NCBI RefSeq assembly: GCF_024345515.1
Contig: NZ_JAGQBG010000002.1
Span: forward strand, 1-39,412
Direction: 5' to 3'
Origin: Cyanobium sp. N5-Cardenillas
Lineage (GTDB): Bacteria; Cyanobacteriota; Cyanobacteriia; PCC-6307; Cyanobiaceae
DNA: 39,412 bases
Shown here in pieces: positions 1-8,084 of the stretch (position 1 is the first letter of the stretch; every line of letters begins with the position of its first letter). Below the pieces are notes generated by a model. The model worked only from the letters and a program-made list of their open reading frames with translations. It was not told where the DNA came from and did no database searches. The position numbers were made by a program, and so were the translations under genes.

Positions 1-522
1 AGCACGCAGTGGTGAGACATACAATATTTCTGGCAGATTCAGACTCGGTGTGATCAGCAGAATCGGCGTTATCAAGAGTGTATGAAGCCCAACGATACAG
101 ACCGCACGACTGATAATCCCACTTCGGATCTTCAGACAACCTGCCAAAGGGAAAAGGGCTAAACCAGCCCAGCCCTTCGCCCAGCCAATCGAAGACTTTA
201 TAATCAGCCCTGTGCCTAGATTAAAGTCCACATGTCCAGCAATTAGTGCGACCTCCATGAATAGCATTCCGACAATCCAGATCCAGATTACCGGCGATAT
301 CACAATTCGTTCATACTCTTCAGGATGATCGTATCTGGCCAATAGCATCACAACTAAGCAGCCAAGCAATAACCAGCTCAGCACAGAGCCGACAACATAA
401 AGACCGCCAATAAACCAAAACGGATAGGTCAGTATAATCGACCACCACACCAGACGCTCGGGCAAGTTTTCAGGCTGAAGATCCGGAGGTGCCTGGCTCT
501 TCTTCCAGAACTTAAGTCCCAT
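1..522 (-). CDS. Partial membrane protein, candidate Wzy-type polysaccharide polymerase
   Basis: An open frame of 174 codons starts at an ATG (complement of 520-522) and runs off the left window edge, so only the N-terminal part is seen. The translation begins MGLKFWKKSQAPPDLQPE and continues with several long hydrophobic stretches separated by short polar loops, as in a multi-pass inner-membrane protein. It lies 12 bp downstream of the Wzz-like gene on the same strand and ends the wza-wzz-x operon. In a Wzx/Wzy locus the multi-pass protein that is not the flippase is normally the O-antigen ligase/polymerase. That function is inferred from context and topology only, because no diagnostic polymerase motif is visible in this portion. 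Base composition is A/T-richer than the right half of the window. Confidence 0.6.
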   Translation of the reverse strand, partial: MGLKFWKKSQAPPDLQPENLPERLVWWSIILTYPFWFIGGLYVVGSVLSWLLLGCLVVMLLARYDHPEEYERIVISPVIWIWIVGMLFMEVALIAGHVDFNLGTGLIIKSSIGWAKGWAGLALFPLAGCLKIRSGIISRAVCIVGLHTLLITPILLITPSLNLPEILYVSPLRA

Positions 523-534
523 GTGATAGCGCCT

Positions 535-2046
535 TCAGGTGGAAATCCAGTTGGCGATTCGCTTGACCCATGGTTTTCGGATCCAAAGTACCCAGAGACC
601 AACTGTTGTGAGAACTGTGCCTAAAAAGGCTCCAACAATGACAAGCCCTTTGCGTGGAGAGGTGGGCTTCAACGCCAGACTCGGCTCGACGGCGAGCTGC
701 ACTAGGGGAAAGGCCCCAAACAGATCACCCTGGCCCAAATCAAGTTTGGCCAGGGTTGAAGCAAATACCGCCTGGGCTATCTGCTCGTCGCGCATGAGGT
801 TCTCCAGAACCATAGATTTCTGGGTCATGAGGCGAAGTCTGGCTTCAAGGGAGCGGATCTGCTGATCAAGCTTGCCTACCTGGGCCGCTGCACCAGTGGC
901 CTCGGATTGATCAGTGACCAGAGACTGAAAAAGCGCCTCGCGGCCGGAGCCGCTAATGGCGAGGGCCAGCCGCGATAGCAAGTTGGCCGATATGGGGCGA
1001 CTAAGCAATTGATGGGCTCGGCGCTGAAGTCCTTGCAAGGCTGCCTTCTGGCGGCTGACCTCCCGACGGATTCGAGGATGGCTAGGACCAAACTTAGAGC
1101 TCTCAACTCTTAGAATTGCGGTGGCCTCGCTGTAGTTCTTTAGGTTTTGCTGAAAGATCTGGTCAACTTGTAACTTAAAGGCATCAGCGGCTTCAGCAGC
1201 GGAGAGGTTCAGGCTGCGGCTCAACTTTATAGCCTTTCCCTCAGCCTGAGCCTGCTTGGAAGCAAATTGGGCTCGATCGCGGCGCAAATCCTCGATATTG
1301 CTGGATAGCGATTCAACCTGATCAATCGAACTGATTCCTGAGCTGAGCTTATAGGCGGAGACCCTTCGCTGAGCCGCAACCAACTTGGCTTGGGTATCGC
1401 GGAGAATGCTCTGGGTTGGCACTTCTCTCTGCTCCATCTCGCTGGTACGAAGTTCGTTGAGCCGCTGCCTGAAGGAGTCGTAAAGAGCATAGGATTTCCG
1501 GCGAGCCTCCTCTGGTGAAGGACCTGTCACCTCAATCTGCATGATCGTTGTGTTATCGATGTTCTTGATGCGAGGCTCACTAAATCGTTTGGCCGGAATC
1601 TTTGCATTCTTGGCCGCCTGTCGAATCACCTCCTCACTCGAGAAAATGTACTGATAGTTAGCACGTGGTTCGAAGGTTGATGATGCCCCACCAGCAGACC
1701 CTCTGGAGGCAGTCGCCTGGCCAATCTCTGGAAGAGTCACATTCACGGAATTAACGCTTCCAGGCAATATCAAAGCCCAGGAGCTGGTATACACCGCTGG
1801 GGAGAGAACCAAAAAAAGTACGCTGGAGACCCAGATCACACCATTCGTACACCCAATCACCAAAACGTACCTGCTCCAGCGCAGCTTGTCGGTGCGACTC
1901 AGTCCTCTCCACCAACGGCGTGGTTGCGGAAGATTGATGCCAAGCAGATTGCGAAGTTTCGTCGATAGTAGGCGTGTAACCCTTCCCCAGTGGGAAGACA
2001 AACGCTCTAACGGATTGGCAGGCAGAAAGGGAGAGGGGGAAGCCAC
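535..2046 (-). CDS. Wzz/GumC-like polysaccharide co-polymerase (chain-length determinant), no kinase domain
   Basis: A 503-residue protein with the classic PCP architecture. There is a basic cytoplasmic N-terminus (about 1-58), a first membrane segment around 60-85, a large periplasmic part rich in Ala/Gln/Arg/Glu that should form coiled coils (about 190-430), and a second membrane segment near 468-490 preceded by a Pro-containing stretch (PTSPRKG). Such proteins sit in the inner membrane, set polymer length and connect the Wzy polymerase to the Wza channel. No Walker motifs or tyrosine-rich tail follow the second membrane segment, so the Wzc autokinase module is absent. It lies 7 bp downstream of the wza-like gene and 12 bp upstream of the polymerase candidate, all on the minus strand, so the three are probably one operon. 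Confidence 0.85.
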   Translation of the reverse strand: MASPSPFLPANPLERLSSHWGRVTRLLSTKLRNLLGINLPQPRRWWRGLSRTDKLRWSRYVLVIGCTNGVIWVSSVLFLVLSPAVYTSSWALILPGSVNSVNVTLPEIGQATASRGSAGGASSTFEPRANYQYIFSSEEVIRQAAKNAKIPAKRFSEPRIKNIDNTTIMQIEVTGPSPEEARRKSYALYDSFRQRLNELRTSEMEQREVPTQSILRDTQAKLVAAQRRVSAYKLSSGISSIDQVESLSSNIEDLRRDRAQFASKQAQAEGKAIKLSRSLNLSAAEAADAFKLQVDQIFQQNLKNYSEATAILRVESSKFGPSHPRIRREVSRQKAALQGLQRRAHQLLSRPISANLLSRLALAISGSGREALFQSLVTDQSEATGAAAQVGKLDQQIRSLEARLRLMTQKSMVLENLMRDEQIAQAVFASTLAKLDLGQGDLFGAFPLVQLAVEPSLALKPTSPRKGLVIVGAFLGTVLTTVGLWVLWIRKPWVKRIANWIST

Positions 2047-2053
2047 GCTCTAG

Positions 2054-3115
2054 TCAGGGGATGAAGCGGTCGTAGAGAAGAACACCAGGTGTAATTAATT
2101 CCGAAAAGATTCCGATAACATCCCGAAGGTTGACCACAGCAGAGTCGTAGCAAGCAACAGCATCGGTTGGCATGAGGTAAGGATTGTTTTCGTTACTGCT
2201 GGATCGTCTAAGCAATTCCTCAACACCCTTGTCAAGGGTCGTGGTCTTTCCTGTCGTGGCATCGACCCTCACCAAAACAGCACGTCGATAGGCATTGGTC
2301 AACACTGTGCCACCAGCACAATTGCCTGACACCACAGCATGGGAGAAGCGGGAGCCATAGGGGAAAGAAGTGGCATCGCGACCAATTGCCGAGGTCGCAT
2401 TGCTTGTTGCTGGAACGGTGAGGTTTGAGATATAAATCTTGACGCCCACAGGGGTGATTTGAGACGGACGAACAATCAGGGGATTTTCCTGACCTGTATC
2501 GGGTACTACCACCCGATCCCCGGAGATCAGAGGCACGTCCTTGAAGGGTTCGCCGGTGAAAACACCACTGAGATCTAGCACTCGGCGCTCTTGACCACGT
2601 ATCAACTCCACAGCAGCGACATTGGCAGTGGGTAGCACTCCACCTGCCGAACGTAGCGCTATGGACAGAAAGCGATTGAATGCTCCTTGCCCCCCTTGGG
2701 CAACAGGAACCGTCGTCTGTTCAGAGGGTGTCCATTCGTTGATCAAGACACGACCGGGTTGGAAAGTGGCACCACTGACAAACACTTCTGCCGGGGCCCA
2801 CTGCACCACATTAACACTAACCTTAAGGTATGATGGCTGATAATAGCCATCTCGCACAAGGGTGTGGAAGATACGATCTTGCAACTGATAAGGCTCAAGC
2901 CCCGCAACCTGAATTCCCCGTATAAAGGGGAGCTCAAGCTCTCCATTGAGATTAACTTCAAAGATACCGCTGAATTCCTCACCATCCGGAATTGTGACCT
3001 TGACGCGATCGCCGGGAGAGAGAGGGAGGGCCTTCACGCCACCCAAGGGGAGGCAGAGCATCAAGAGCGTCAGCAGGCGGCAAAACAATCGGCTAGGCAT
3101 ACGAGCTAACGCCAT
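2054..3115 (-). CDS. Wza-like polysaccharide export protein (Poly_export/SLBB)
   Basis: Outer-membrane/periplasmic export protein of the Wza family, which forms the exit channel for capsule or exopolysaccharide. After a signal peptide (MALARMPSRLF followed by a Leu/Cys-rich core and a G-V-K-A cleavage region) comes LPLSPGDRVKVTIPDG, the usual start of the Poly_export domain. A repeated beta-grasp (SLBB-like) part follows (EVFVSGATFQPGRV and later SGDRVVVPDTG). The frame stays open upstream to 3208, but the extra 31 residues do not resemble a leader. I chose the ATG at 3115; the one at 3100 (MPSRLF) is equally possible, and no clear ribosome binding site decides between them. First gene of the minus-strand operon, divergent from the sulfotransferase gene. 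Confidence 0.85.
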   Translation of the reverse strand: MALARMPSRLFCRLLTLLMLCLPLGGVKALPLSPGDRVKVTIPDGEEFSGIFEVNLNGELELPFIRGIQVAGLEPYQLQDRIFHTLVRDGYYQPSYLKVSVNVVQWAPAEVFVSGATFQPGRVLINEWTPSEQTTVPVAQGGQGAFNRFLSIALRSAGGVLPTANVAAVELIRGQERRVLDLSGVFTGEPFKDVPLISGDRVVVPDTGQENPLIVRPSQITPVGVKIYISNLTVPATSNATSAIGRDATSFPYGSRFSHAVVSGNCAGGTVLTNAYRRAVLVRVDATTGKTTTLDKGVEELLRRSSSNENNPYLMPTDAVACYDSAVVNLRDVIGIFSELITPGVLLYDRFIP

Positions 3116-3261
3116 GCATGGGTGAAAGCATCCGTGGACTTGGACCAATGTGACGTTTGCGTCGTTGCACGATGCCTTCGGCATTAAGACTTTAGCGCAG
3201 CAAACCATGGTTCACAACACACTGATGCCCGAGACAAAGGAATCGATTCGGCGCCGCCACC

Positions 3262-3313
3262 GGATGAGGCTCTTCAATGAGGTGAAGCGATCCAGGCTCA
3301 TTCAGCCTCATCC
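3262..3313. repeat. Perfect 10-bp inverted repeat with 32-nt spacer
   Basis: GGATGAGGCT at 3262-3271 is the exact reverse complement of AGCCTCATCC at 3304-3313. The related half-sequence AGGCTCAT lies inside the spacer near 3294-3301. In RNA this could fold as a long-loop stem in a 5' leader; as DNA it could be a paired operator. Function unknown. Confidence 0.6.
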
Positions 3314-3314
3314 A

Positions 3315-3329
3315 TTAACTGATTGTTAA
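3315..3329. repeat. Palindromic site TTAAC-N5-GTTAA
   Basis: TTAACTGATTGTTAA is a 5-5-5 interrupted palindrome one base after the longer inverted repeat. Its size and symmetry fit a dimeric repressor or activator operator in the divergent promoter region. No regulator gene in the window can be tied to it. Confidence 0.4.
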
Positions 3330-3568
3330 GTGACCAGACTGCAACGTGGGAGCAAAGGACCGGGAGGGATATCCTTAGAAAGTTCGTTCGCTATCAAGCC
3401 TACGCCAATGATCTCCATTCTGCGAGGATGGAAGTGAGGTGGCAGAATTGATAACGAGCGCTAAGCTCAGAGTGAATCATACCACTCTTACTGATCAGGC
3501 GGATGCAATGCTGCTTGACCCTCGCAACCCTTCCGAGCGATCCCCCCCCATCTTCGTTAGCCTCTGCA

Positions 3569-4375
3569 ATGATCAAGCAGCACTTTATCTACACCGAAGC
3601 CAGAAGCGGAAGCAACTTTTTGGTTGACATCTTCAATCAACACCCCCACTTGGTTAACTATGGAGAGGTTCTGGGAGACTGGACCAAACCCCATAAGCTC
3701 TATCGGGCGATTACAAGAAAGCTGCCTGACATGGCCTATTTGAACTATATTTACACAAGTCGTCTCTTCTACTATCTGTCTCAGTTTTTTTATGCTTATC
3801 AGAACTACAAGAGGCGGAAACCCATTCAATTCAAGTGGTACTCCCAGATAAGCTCCGTCGGTGTCAAAGATTTTCATCATACCTTGCTCAAGTATGGCTT
3901 GCTTGACTTTTTTAGAGCCCATCCCAAGCTCTATATCATCTATCTCTACCGCCAGAACCTCCTCAAGCAGCATGTGTCTCTGGAGGTCATGCGCGCGACT
4001 CGAGTAGTGTCTTCAGAAATGACTCAGGATGGGAAGGCTGTTGCACAGACACAGAGTGCACGAATTCGGGTAGATCCATCCGAGATTCTTGCGGTATTGG
4101 CTAACGCCGAAAAGGAAGTACTAGAGCGTGAGAAGATCCTATGTCGCGTCGATTCAGATCATCTACTGCGTATCTCATATGAAGACCTCTTTGCATCCCC
4201 AAAGTCGCAGGAACAATTCCGTTACCAGGCCTTTAACTTCTTGGGCGTGGAACCCATCGCGGCAACCAGTCGCCAGCGAAAGCTGTCCTCAGATAACTTG
4301 CAAGACTTGATAGAGAATTATGGAGAGCTTTACCAAGCCTTGATAAATACTCCCTTTGCCAAGTATCTCGCGTAG
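3569..4375 (+). CDS. Sulfotransferase-family protein of the polysaccharide locus
   Basis: A 268-residue protein beginning MIKQHFIYTEARSGSNFL. The TEARSGSNFL loop (residues 9-18) matches the PAPS 5'-phosphosulfate-binding loop of sulfotransferases. The IIYLYRQNLLKQHVS segment (123-137, R128 and S137) fits the second PAPS contact, the 3'-phosphate-binding motif. These enzymes transfer sulfate from PAPS to a sugar hydroxyl in the cytoplasm. The open frame extends to 3503, but the extra 22 residues (MQCCLTLATLPS...) do not fit the family, whose PAPS loop lies near the N-terminus, so I take the ATG at 3569. First gene of the plus-strand glycan genes, 41 bp before the flippase candidate. Suggested role: sulfation of the exopolysaccharide. 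The exact acceptor is unknown. Confidence 0.75.
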   Translation: MIKQHFIYTEARSGSNFLVDIFNQHPHLVNYGEVLGDWTKPHKLYRAITRKLPDMAYLNYIYTSRLFYYLSQFFYAYQNYKRRKPIQFKWYSQISSVGVKDFHHTLLKYGLLDFFRAHPKLYIIYLYRQNLLKQHVSLEVMRATRVVSSEMTQDGKAVAQTQSARIRVDPSEILAVLANAEKEVLEREKILCRVDSDHLLRISYEDLFASPKSQEQFRYQAFNFLGVEPIAATSRQRKLSSDNLQDLIENYGELYQALINTPFAKYLA

Positions 4376-4416
4376 CTCAAGCCGCCAACTATTCACAAGT
4401 TCATAGCATTGATACA

Positions 4417-5691
4417 ATGCCAATCACCTGGTTTAAAAAGAGATTTAAACGTGCAGATAGCACCTTGGTGCGCAATGTAGGTTGGCTTGGAGGATCAACA
4501 GCATTTATACGCGTTTCCAGGCTCCTAGCCACGATCGTCTTGGCCCGGTTTCTAACCAAGTCAGATTATGGCTTGGCAGCTTTAGTAATGACAATTAATG
4601 AGTTTGTTCTTGTCTTTACTCGGAATGGGATTGGGACCAAACTAATTCAAGCAGATTCGAATCATGTCGACAGATTATCTCAAGCAGCTTACTGGCTAAA
4701 TTGGGTTCTTTTTGCTGGATTGTATTGTGCACAGGTCCTCACTGCTTTTGCAGTTGGTTGGATCTACCAGGATCAGCGGCTGATCTTGCCGATTTGTGTT
4801 CTGGGTCTCGTAATGCTAGTGATGCCATTTGGGCTAGTACAAGGAGCGCTCATCCAACGAGAAGGTCGTTTCAAGGTCATTGCTTTGGCTCAGCTGGCCC
4901 AAGTTTCTACTGACAATATACTTTCAGCAATCTTTGCAATTTCTGGCTTTGGACTCTGGGCGATTGTGCTACCAAAAGTATTAGTTGCGCCCATTTGGCT
5001 GATTGTGATGCTGAAACACCATCCATGGAGGCCTCGTGGGAATCCCTCGTCAAAGAACTGGGGTGAGCTCATGGGATTTGGCAGCTCTATCCTAGGGATA
5101 GAGCTAATGCATACATTGCGCAGCAATATGGATTATTTAATCGTTGGGCGCTTCCTCAGCATTGATGCTTTAGGTGTCTACTACTTTGCCTTCAACGCAG
5201 GTGCAGGAATCAGCCTAGGCATCATGAATGCAACCAAGGCGTCCGTCCTGTCTCATTTGTGCGAAGCTCGTGATAATGTTGAACGCTTCAGAGCTCACTA
5301 CTACCAGAGCTTGAAAGTCATGGGATCCGCAGTTGTTCCTCTTGCATTATTGCAATCTACCCTAGCGCCGTTCTATGTACCCATCATCTTCGGTGAGAGA
5401 TGGGAAGGTGCCATCCCAATTCTTATCATCATTTGCCTATCTGTTATTCCCCGTCCCTTTGCTGATGCTGCATCTCAGTTACTGATCGCTATCGATAAAA
5501 CAAAATGGGATTTGAGGTGGAATATGCTTTTCACCGTCCTCTTTGCAGTAGCCTTATTGATCGGGGTTCACTGGCAGGCCATAGGTGTTGCGACTGCCGT
5601 TTTGCTCAGTCACTGGCTGTGTTTGCCACTTTTTACAATCCATGCCTCTCGGATTTCCTTCAAGCATCTAGCCCGTACTCAGAATGCATGA
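4417..5691 (+). CDS. Wzx-like polysaccharide flippase (MOP superfamily)
   Basis: A 424-residue, very hydrophobic protein with about a dozen membrane segments. The N-terminal signature (VRNVGWLGGSTAFIRVSRLL, then LARFLTKSDYGLAAL) is typical of the WzxC/polysaccharide-synthesis branch of the MATE/MOP exporters. These proteins move undecaprenyl-diphosphate-linked repeat units across the inner membrane before polymerisation. It sits between the sulfotransferase and the glycosyltransferases, as expected for a Wzx/Wzy locus. Codon use is strongly A/T-rich: a hand count of 4561-4620 gives 20 G/C of 60. The genes from about 6.3 kb onward are much more GC-rich. Confidence 0.85.
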   Translation: MPITWFKKRFKRADSTLVRNVGWLGGSTAFIRVSRLLATIVLARFLTKSDYGLAALVMTINEFVLVFTRNGIGTKLIQADSNHVDRLSQAAYWLNWVLFAGLYCAQVLTAFAVGWIYQDQRLILPICVLGLVMLVMPFGLVQGALIQREGRFKVIALAQLAQVSTDNILSAIFAISGFGLWAIVLPKVLVAPIWLIVMLKHHPWRPRGNPSSKNWGELMGFGSSILGIELMHTLRSNMDYLIVGRFLSIDALGVYYFAFNAGAGISLGIMNATKASVLSHLCEARDNVERFRAHYYQSLKVMGSAVVPLALLQSTLAPFYVPIIFGERWEGAIPILIIICLSVIPRPFADAASQLLIAIDKTKWDLRWNMLFTVLFAVALLIGVHWQAIGVATAVLLSHWLCLPLFTIHASRISFKHLARTQNA

Positions 5692-5844
5692 CAATATCGT
5701 TATCTTTATGGATCACGATTCCTCCAGCAATTATGTTTGCACAACCATTGTACTTCATTGCGCGCGACCACCTGTTCTGCAAGTCCTCATCTCACTACTG
5801 CAATTCTCGCCATCGACGGCCATCAGCATGATCAACTTCCGACA

Positions 5845-6870
5845 ATGAAGGTACTGCACATTCTGGCTTCGGGAAGCTCTGGGAAGATCTGCGGCATTCG
5901 CCCCAGCCTGGAGATGCTTGCGAGCTCTCCTTTGGGTGAGCGGCATCTCTTTGCAATGGTCGGTCCGGAAGAGCTGAACAGCACCCTTGAGGACTGGAAT
6001 CCGGATCTGCTGGTATGGCACAAAGCTTGTTCCTGGAGGGGATTGCCAGGCCTGATTCGTCATCGGAAGCACAGGCAGATCCTTTTTGAGCACCACTACT
6101 GCGACGGCTTTGAACGGCACAACGTGCCCTCGACCCTCCGCTTCCGGACGATGCTGCGTCTCTCCTATGGCGCGATGAAGCAGGTGGTGGCCGTGTCCTG
6201 CGCTCAGCATGGCTGGTTGCAGACAGCCCATCTGATCTCAGCATCCAGCAGTCGTCTTCTGCGCTCCTCCCGGACAGTCGACGACTTCCTGTTGCTTCCA
6301 GTAGCGGCTCCAGCAAAGCAACGCCCTCTGACCTTGTTAGCTTACGGGCGGCTCACGCCTCAGAAGGGATTCGACCGTCTGCTGCGGGCCTTGCGCCTGC
6401 TTCCAGGGGGCGGGTTTCGCATGCTGCTGGTCGGCGACGGCCCCCAACAAGACACGCTCAAGGCATTGGCTTCCGACGATGCTCGCGTCGAACTCCTGGG
6501 GGCCCGCAAGGACATCCCCGCGTTGCTGGCCCAGGCTGATGCCGTGGTGATTCCCTCGCGGTGGGAACCCTGGGGAAACGTCTGCCTGGAGGCACGTGCA
6601 GCTGGGAGGCCCGTGATCGTGAGCGATGTGGATGGCCTGCCCGAACAGGTGCTGGGCGTGAGCAATGGAACCGCATCCGCGCGACATGGCGCCTGCGGCC
6701 TGGTGGTGAAGGGAGAGTCAGACCATGCCCTGGCAGCGGCGCTCGACACCTTGCTGACCAGTTCGGCAGGGCAGCGGCACTCCTGGTCGGAAGCAGGGAG
6801 ACGATCCGCTAGAACCGCCTGGAATGACTACCTGGACAACTGGAGCCGCCTCCTTGACGAGCTCACATGA
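5845..6870 (+). CDS. Glycosyltransferase family 4 (GT-B fold)
   Basis: Predicted retaining glycosyltransferase of 342 residues starting MKVLHILASGSSG, the N-terminal Rossmann strand of GT-B enzymes. The C-terminal half has the usual family-1/4 elements: YGRLTPQKGFDRLLRAL, LLVGDGP and the E-x7-E region SRWEPWGNVCLEARAAGRP, which binds the nucleotide-sugar donor. An upstream in-frame start at 5737 would add 36 residues with no similarity to the fold, so the ATG at 5845 is preferred. It ends in an ATGA overlap with the next small ORF. Likely adds one sugar to the lipid-linked repeat unit on the cytoplasmic side. The donor sugar cannot be told from sequence. Base composition shifts to GC-rich within this gene. 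Confidence 0.85.
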   Translation: MKVLHILASGSSGKICGIRPSLEMLASSPLGERHLFAMVGPEELNSTLEDWNPDLLVWHKACSWRGLPGLIRHRKHRQILFEHHYCDGFERHNVPSTLRFRTMLRLSYGAMKQVVAVSCAQHGWLQTAHLISASSSRLLRSSRTVDDFLLLPVAAPAKQRPLTLLAYGRLTPQKGFDRLLRALRLLPGGGFRMLLVGDGPQQDTLKALASDDARVELLGARKDIPALLAQADAVVIPSRWEPWGNVCLEARAAGRPVIVSDVDGLPEQVLGVSNGTASARHGACGLVVKGESDHALAAALDTLLTSSAGQRHSWSEAGRRSARTAWNDYLDNWSRLLDELT

Positions 6871-7133
6871 AGCTGACCTTGATTGCCAGCAGTGACAAAC
6901 CCCCGCCGCAATTCTTTCAAGCAACCCTTGCGCCTTCCGTTGTGCCGCATGAGGGGCCTGTTGGGGCCAGACTGACGTTGATCAAAGATCGGGCAGAGTC
7001 GAACCGGATTCTGATGGTCGCCGATTCCCACTGGCGACCACGCGCGATCGCCGCCATAACGCTGTTGCCGATCGTGGAGCGGCCCATCCTCGCGATTGTC
7101 AGCCTAGAACCATCCACCCTGCCAGCTTCTTGA
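6867..7133 (+). CDS. Uncertain 88-residue ORF bridging two glycosyltransferase genes
   Basis: I do not recognise this protein. It starts at an ATG overlapping the upstream glycosyltransferase stop (ATGA) and its stop overlaps a TTG that starts the next glycosyltransferase (TTGA), the same junction style as the rest of the operon. The translation (MKLTLIASSDKPPPQFF...) has no membrane segment or known motif, and third codon positions look less G/C-biased than the neighbours. An 8-bp hairpin (7015-7040) lies inside it. It may be a small real protein, a translational bridge, or decayed coding sequence between two transferases. Confidence 0.4.
   Translation: MKLTLIASSDKPPPQFFQATLAPSVVPHEGPVGARLTLIKDRAESNRILMVADSHWRPRAIAAITLLPIVERPILAIVSLEPSTLPAS
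7015..7040 (+). repeat. GC-rich 8-bp stem-loop inside the operon
   Basis: TGGTCGCC at 7015-7022 pairs perfectly with GGCGACCA at 7033-7040 across a 10-nt loop. There is no run of T after it, so it is not a standard intrinsic terminator. It could cause transcript pausing or end protection inside the operon. Confidence 0.45.
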
Positions 7134-8074
7134 TCAGGACCCCGAAGCCATCCACACCAAGCATCTCCGTGGTGATGCCGATCCACAATGCAGCTGGCTG
7201 CCTGCGCGAGACTCTGCGTAGTCTCCAGCATCAGAGCCACACCGACTGGGAACTGATCGCCGTCGACGATGGCTCCAGCGATAACAGTGCGGCAATGGTG
7301 AGCGCTGTGGCCCAGGAAGACTCCCGCATTCATTTGCTGCGGCAGCCCAATGCGGGTGTCTCTTGCACACGCAATCGCGGCGTGGCTCTGTGCAAAGCCC
7401 CCCTGATCGCCTTTCTCGACGCCGATGACCTCTGGCATCCCGACAAACTGCGCCTGCATGTGGACTACCATGCCTACCACCCTGAGGTGGGGGTTAGTTA
7501 CGCCCGCGTCGAGTTCCTGTCCCCTGGGGGGACACCTACCGGCCTGCTGGCCGCCGTGCCCCGGTCAGGGCATCGACCAGTGGATTTTCTCTGTGAGAAC
7601 CCCACCAACACCACCTCGAACTGGGTGATCCAGCGGCAGGTCTTTACCTCGGTGGGTGGTTTCGTTTCCGACATGAGCTATTCGGAAGATCTGGAATGGC
7701 TGCTGCGGGTGGCCTGCGATGGTCGTTGGCAGATCGCCGGATTACCCCAGGTGCTGACCTATTACCGCACATCGGCCGGGGGTCTCTCCTCAAGTCTGCA
7801 GCGCATGGAACAAGGTTGGTTGCGGCTGATCCAGGAAGCCCGTCGCTATGCGCCAGAGCTGGTGGCGAAGCACTTCGCCACGGCCCAGGCCATCCACCTG
7901 CGCTACCTGGCCCGGCGCTCCCTGCGCCTGGGAGGAGCCCCCGCCATCGGCACCGATTTCATGCTGCGCTCCCTGCGCTCGGATTGGCGGATCCTGCTGC
8001 GACAGCCGCGCCGTACCGTACTGACGGCACTGGCCGTTTTCGCGCGCCAGCTTCTGGCCCCCTTCCGCCCGTGA
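7130..8074 (+). CDS. Glycosyltransferase family 2 (GT-A fold), first of a tandem pair
   Basis: A 314-residue inverting-type GT2 enzyme. Visible hallmarks are SISVVMPIHNAAGCLRETL at the N-terminus, AVDDGSSDNS for the nucleotide contact and AFLDADDLWHPDK, where the D-A-D is the metal-binding DxD. The start is a TTG overlapping the previous stop; the first ATG in frame lies inside the first beta strand and would truncate the fold. The C-terminal tail (LRYLARRSLRLGG, then SDWRILLRQPRRT) is shared with the next gene, so the two look like diverged duplicates. Likely adds a sugar to the lipid-linked repeat unit in the cytoplasm. Confidence 0.85.
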   Translation: MIRTPKPSTPSISVVMPIHNAAGCLRETLRSLQHQSHTDWELIAVDDGSSDNSAAMVSAVAQEDSRIHLLRQPNAGVSCTRNRGVALCKAPLIAFLDADDLWHPDKLRLHVDYHAYHPEVGVSYARVEFLSPGGTPTGLLAAVPRSGHRPVDFLCENPTNTTSNWVIQRQVFTSVGGFVSDMSYSEDLEWLLRVACDGRWQIAGLPQVLTYYRTSAGGLSSSLQRMEQGWLRLIQEARRYAPELVAKHFATAQAIHLRYLARRSLRLGGAPAIGTDFMLRSLRSDWRILLRQPRRTVLTALAVFARQLLAPFRP

Positions 8075-8084
8075 GCGCACTCCC

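Larger units (their letters stand above)
3116..3568. promoter_or_regulatory. Divergent intergenic region between wza-like operon and sulfotransferase
   Basis: About 450 bp without a convincing gene separates the left-going export operon from the right-going glycan assembly genes, so it must carry or neighbour both promoters. Short open frames here have no recognisable content. It holds two inverted repeats listed separately (3262-3313 and 3315-3329). No confident -35/-10 pair could be assigned by eye. Confidence 0.5.

Noticed and set aside
3439-3627. 62-codon plus-strand frame before the sulfotransferase
   Set aside because: It overlaps the sulfotransferase start in another frame, lacks motifs and has no clear ribosome binding site.
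5755-6316. Two overlapping minus-strand frames opposite the family-4 glycosyltransferase
   Set aside because: Antisense shadows; both change character wherever the GT-B motifs of the plus strand occur.
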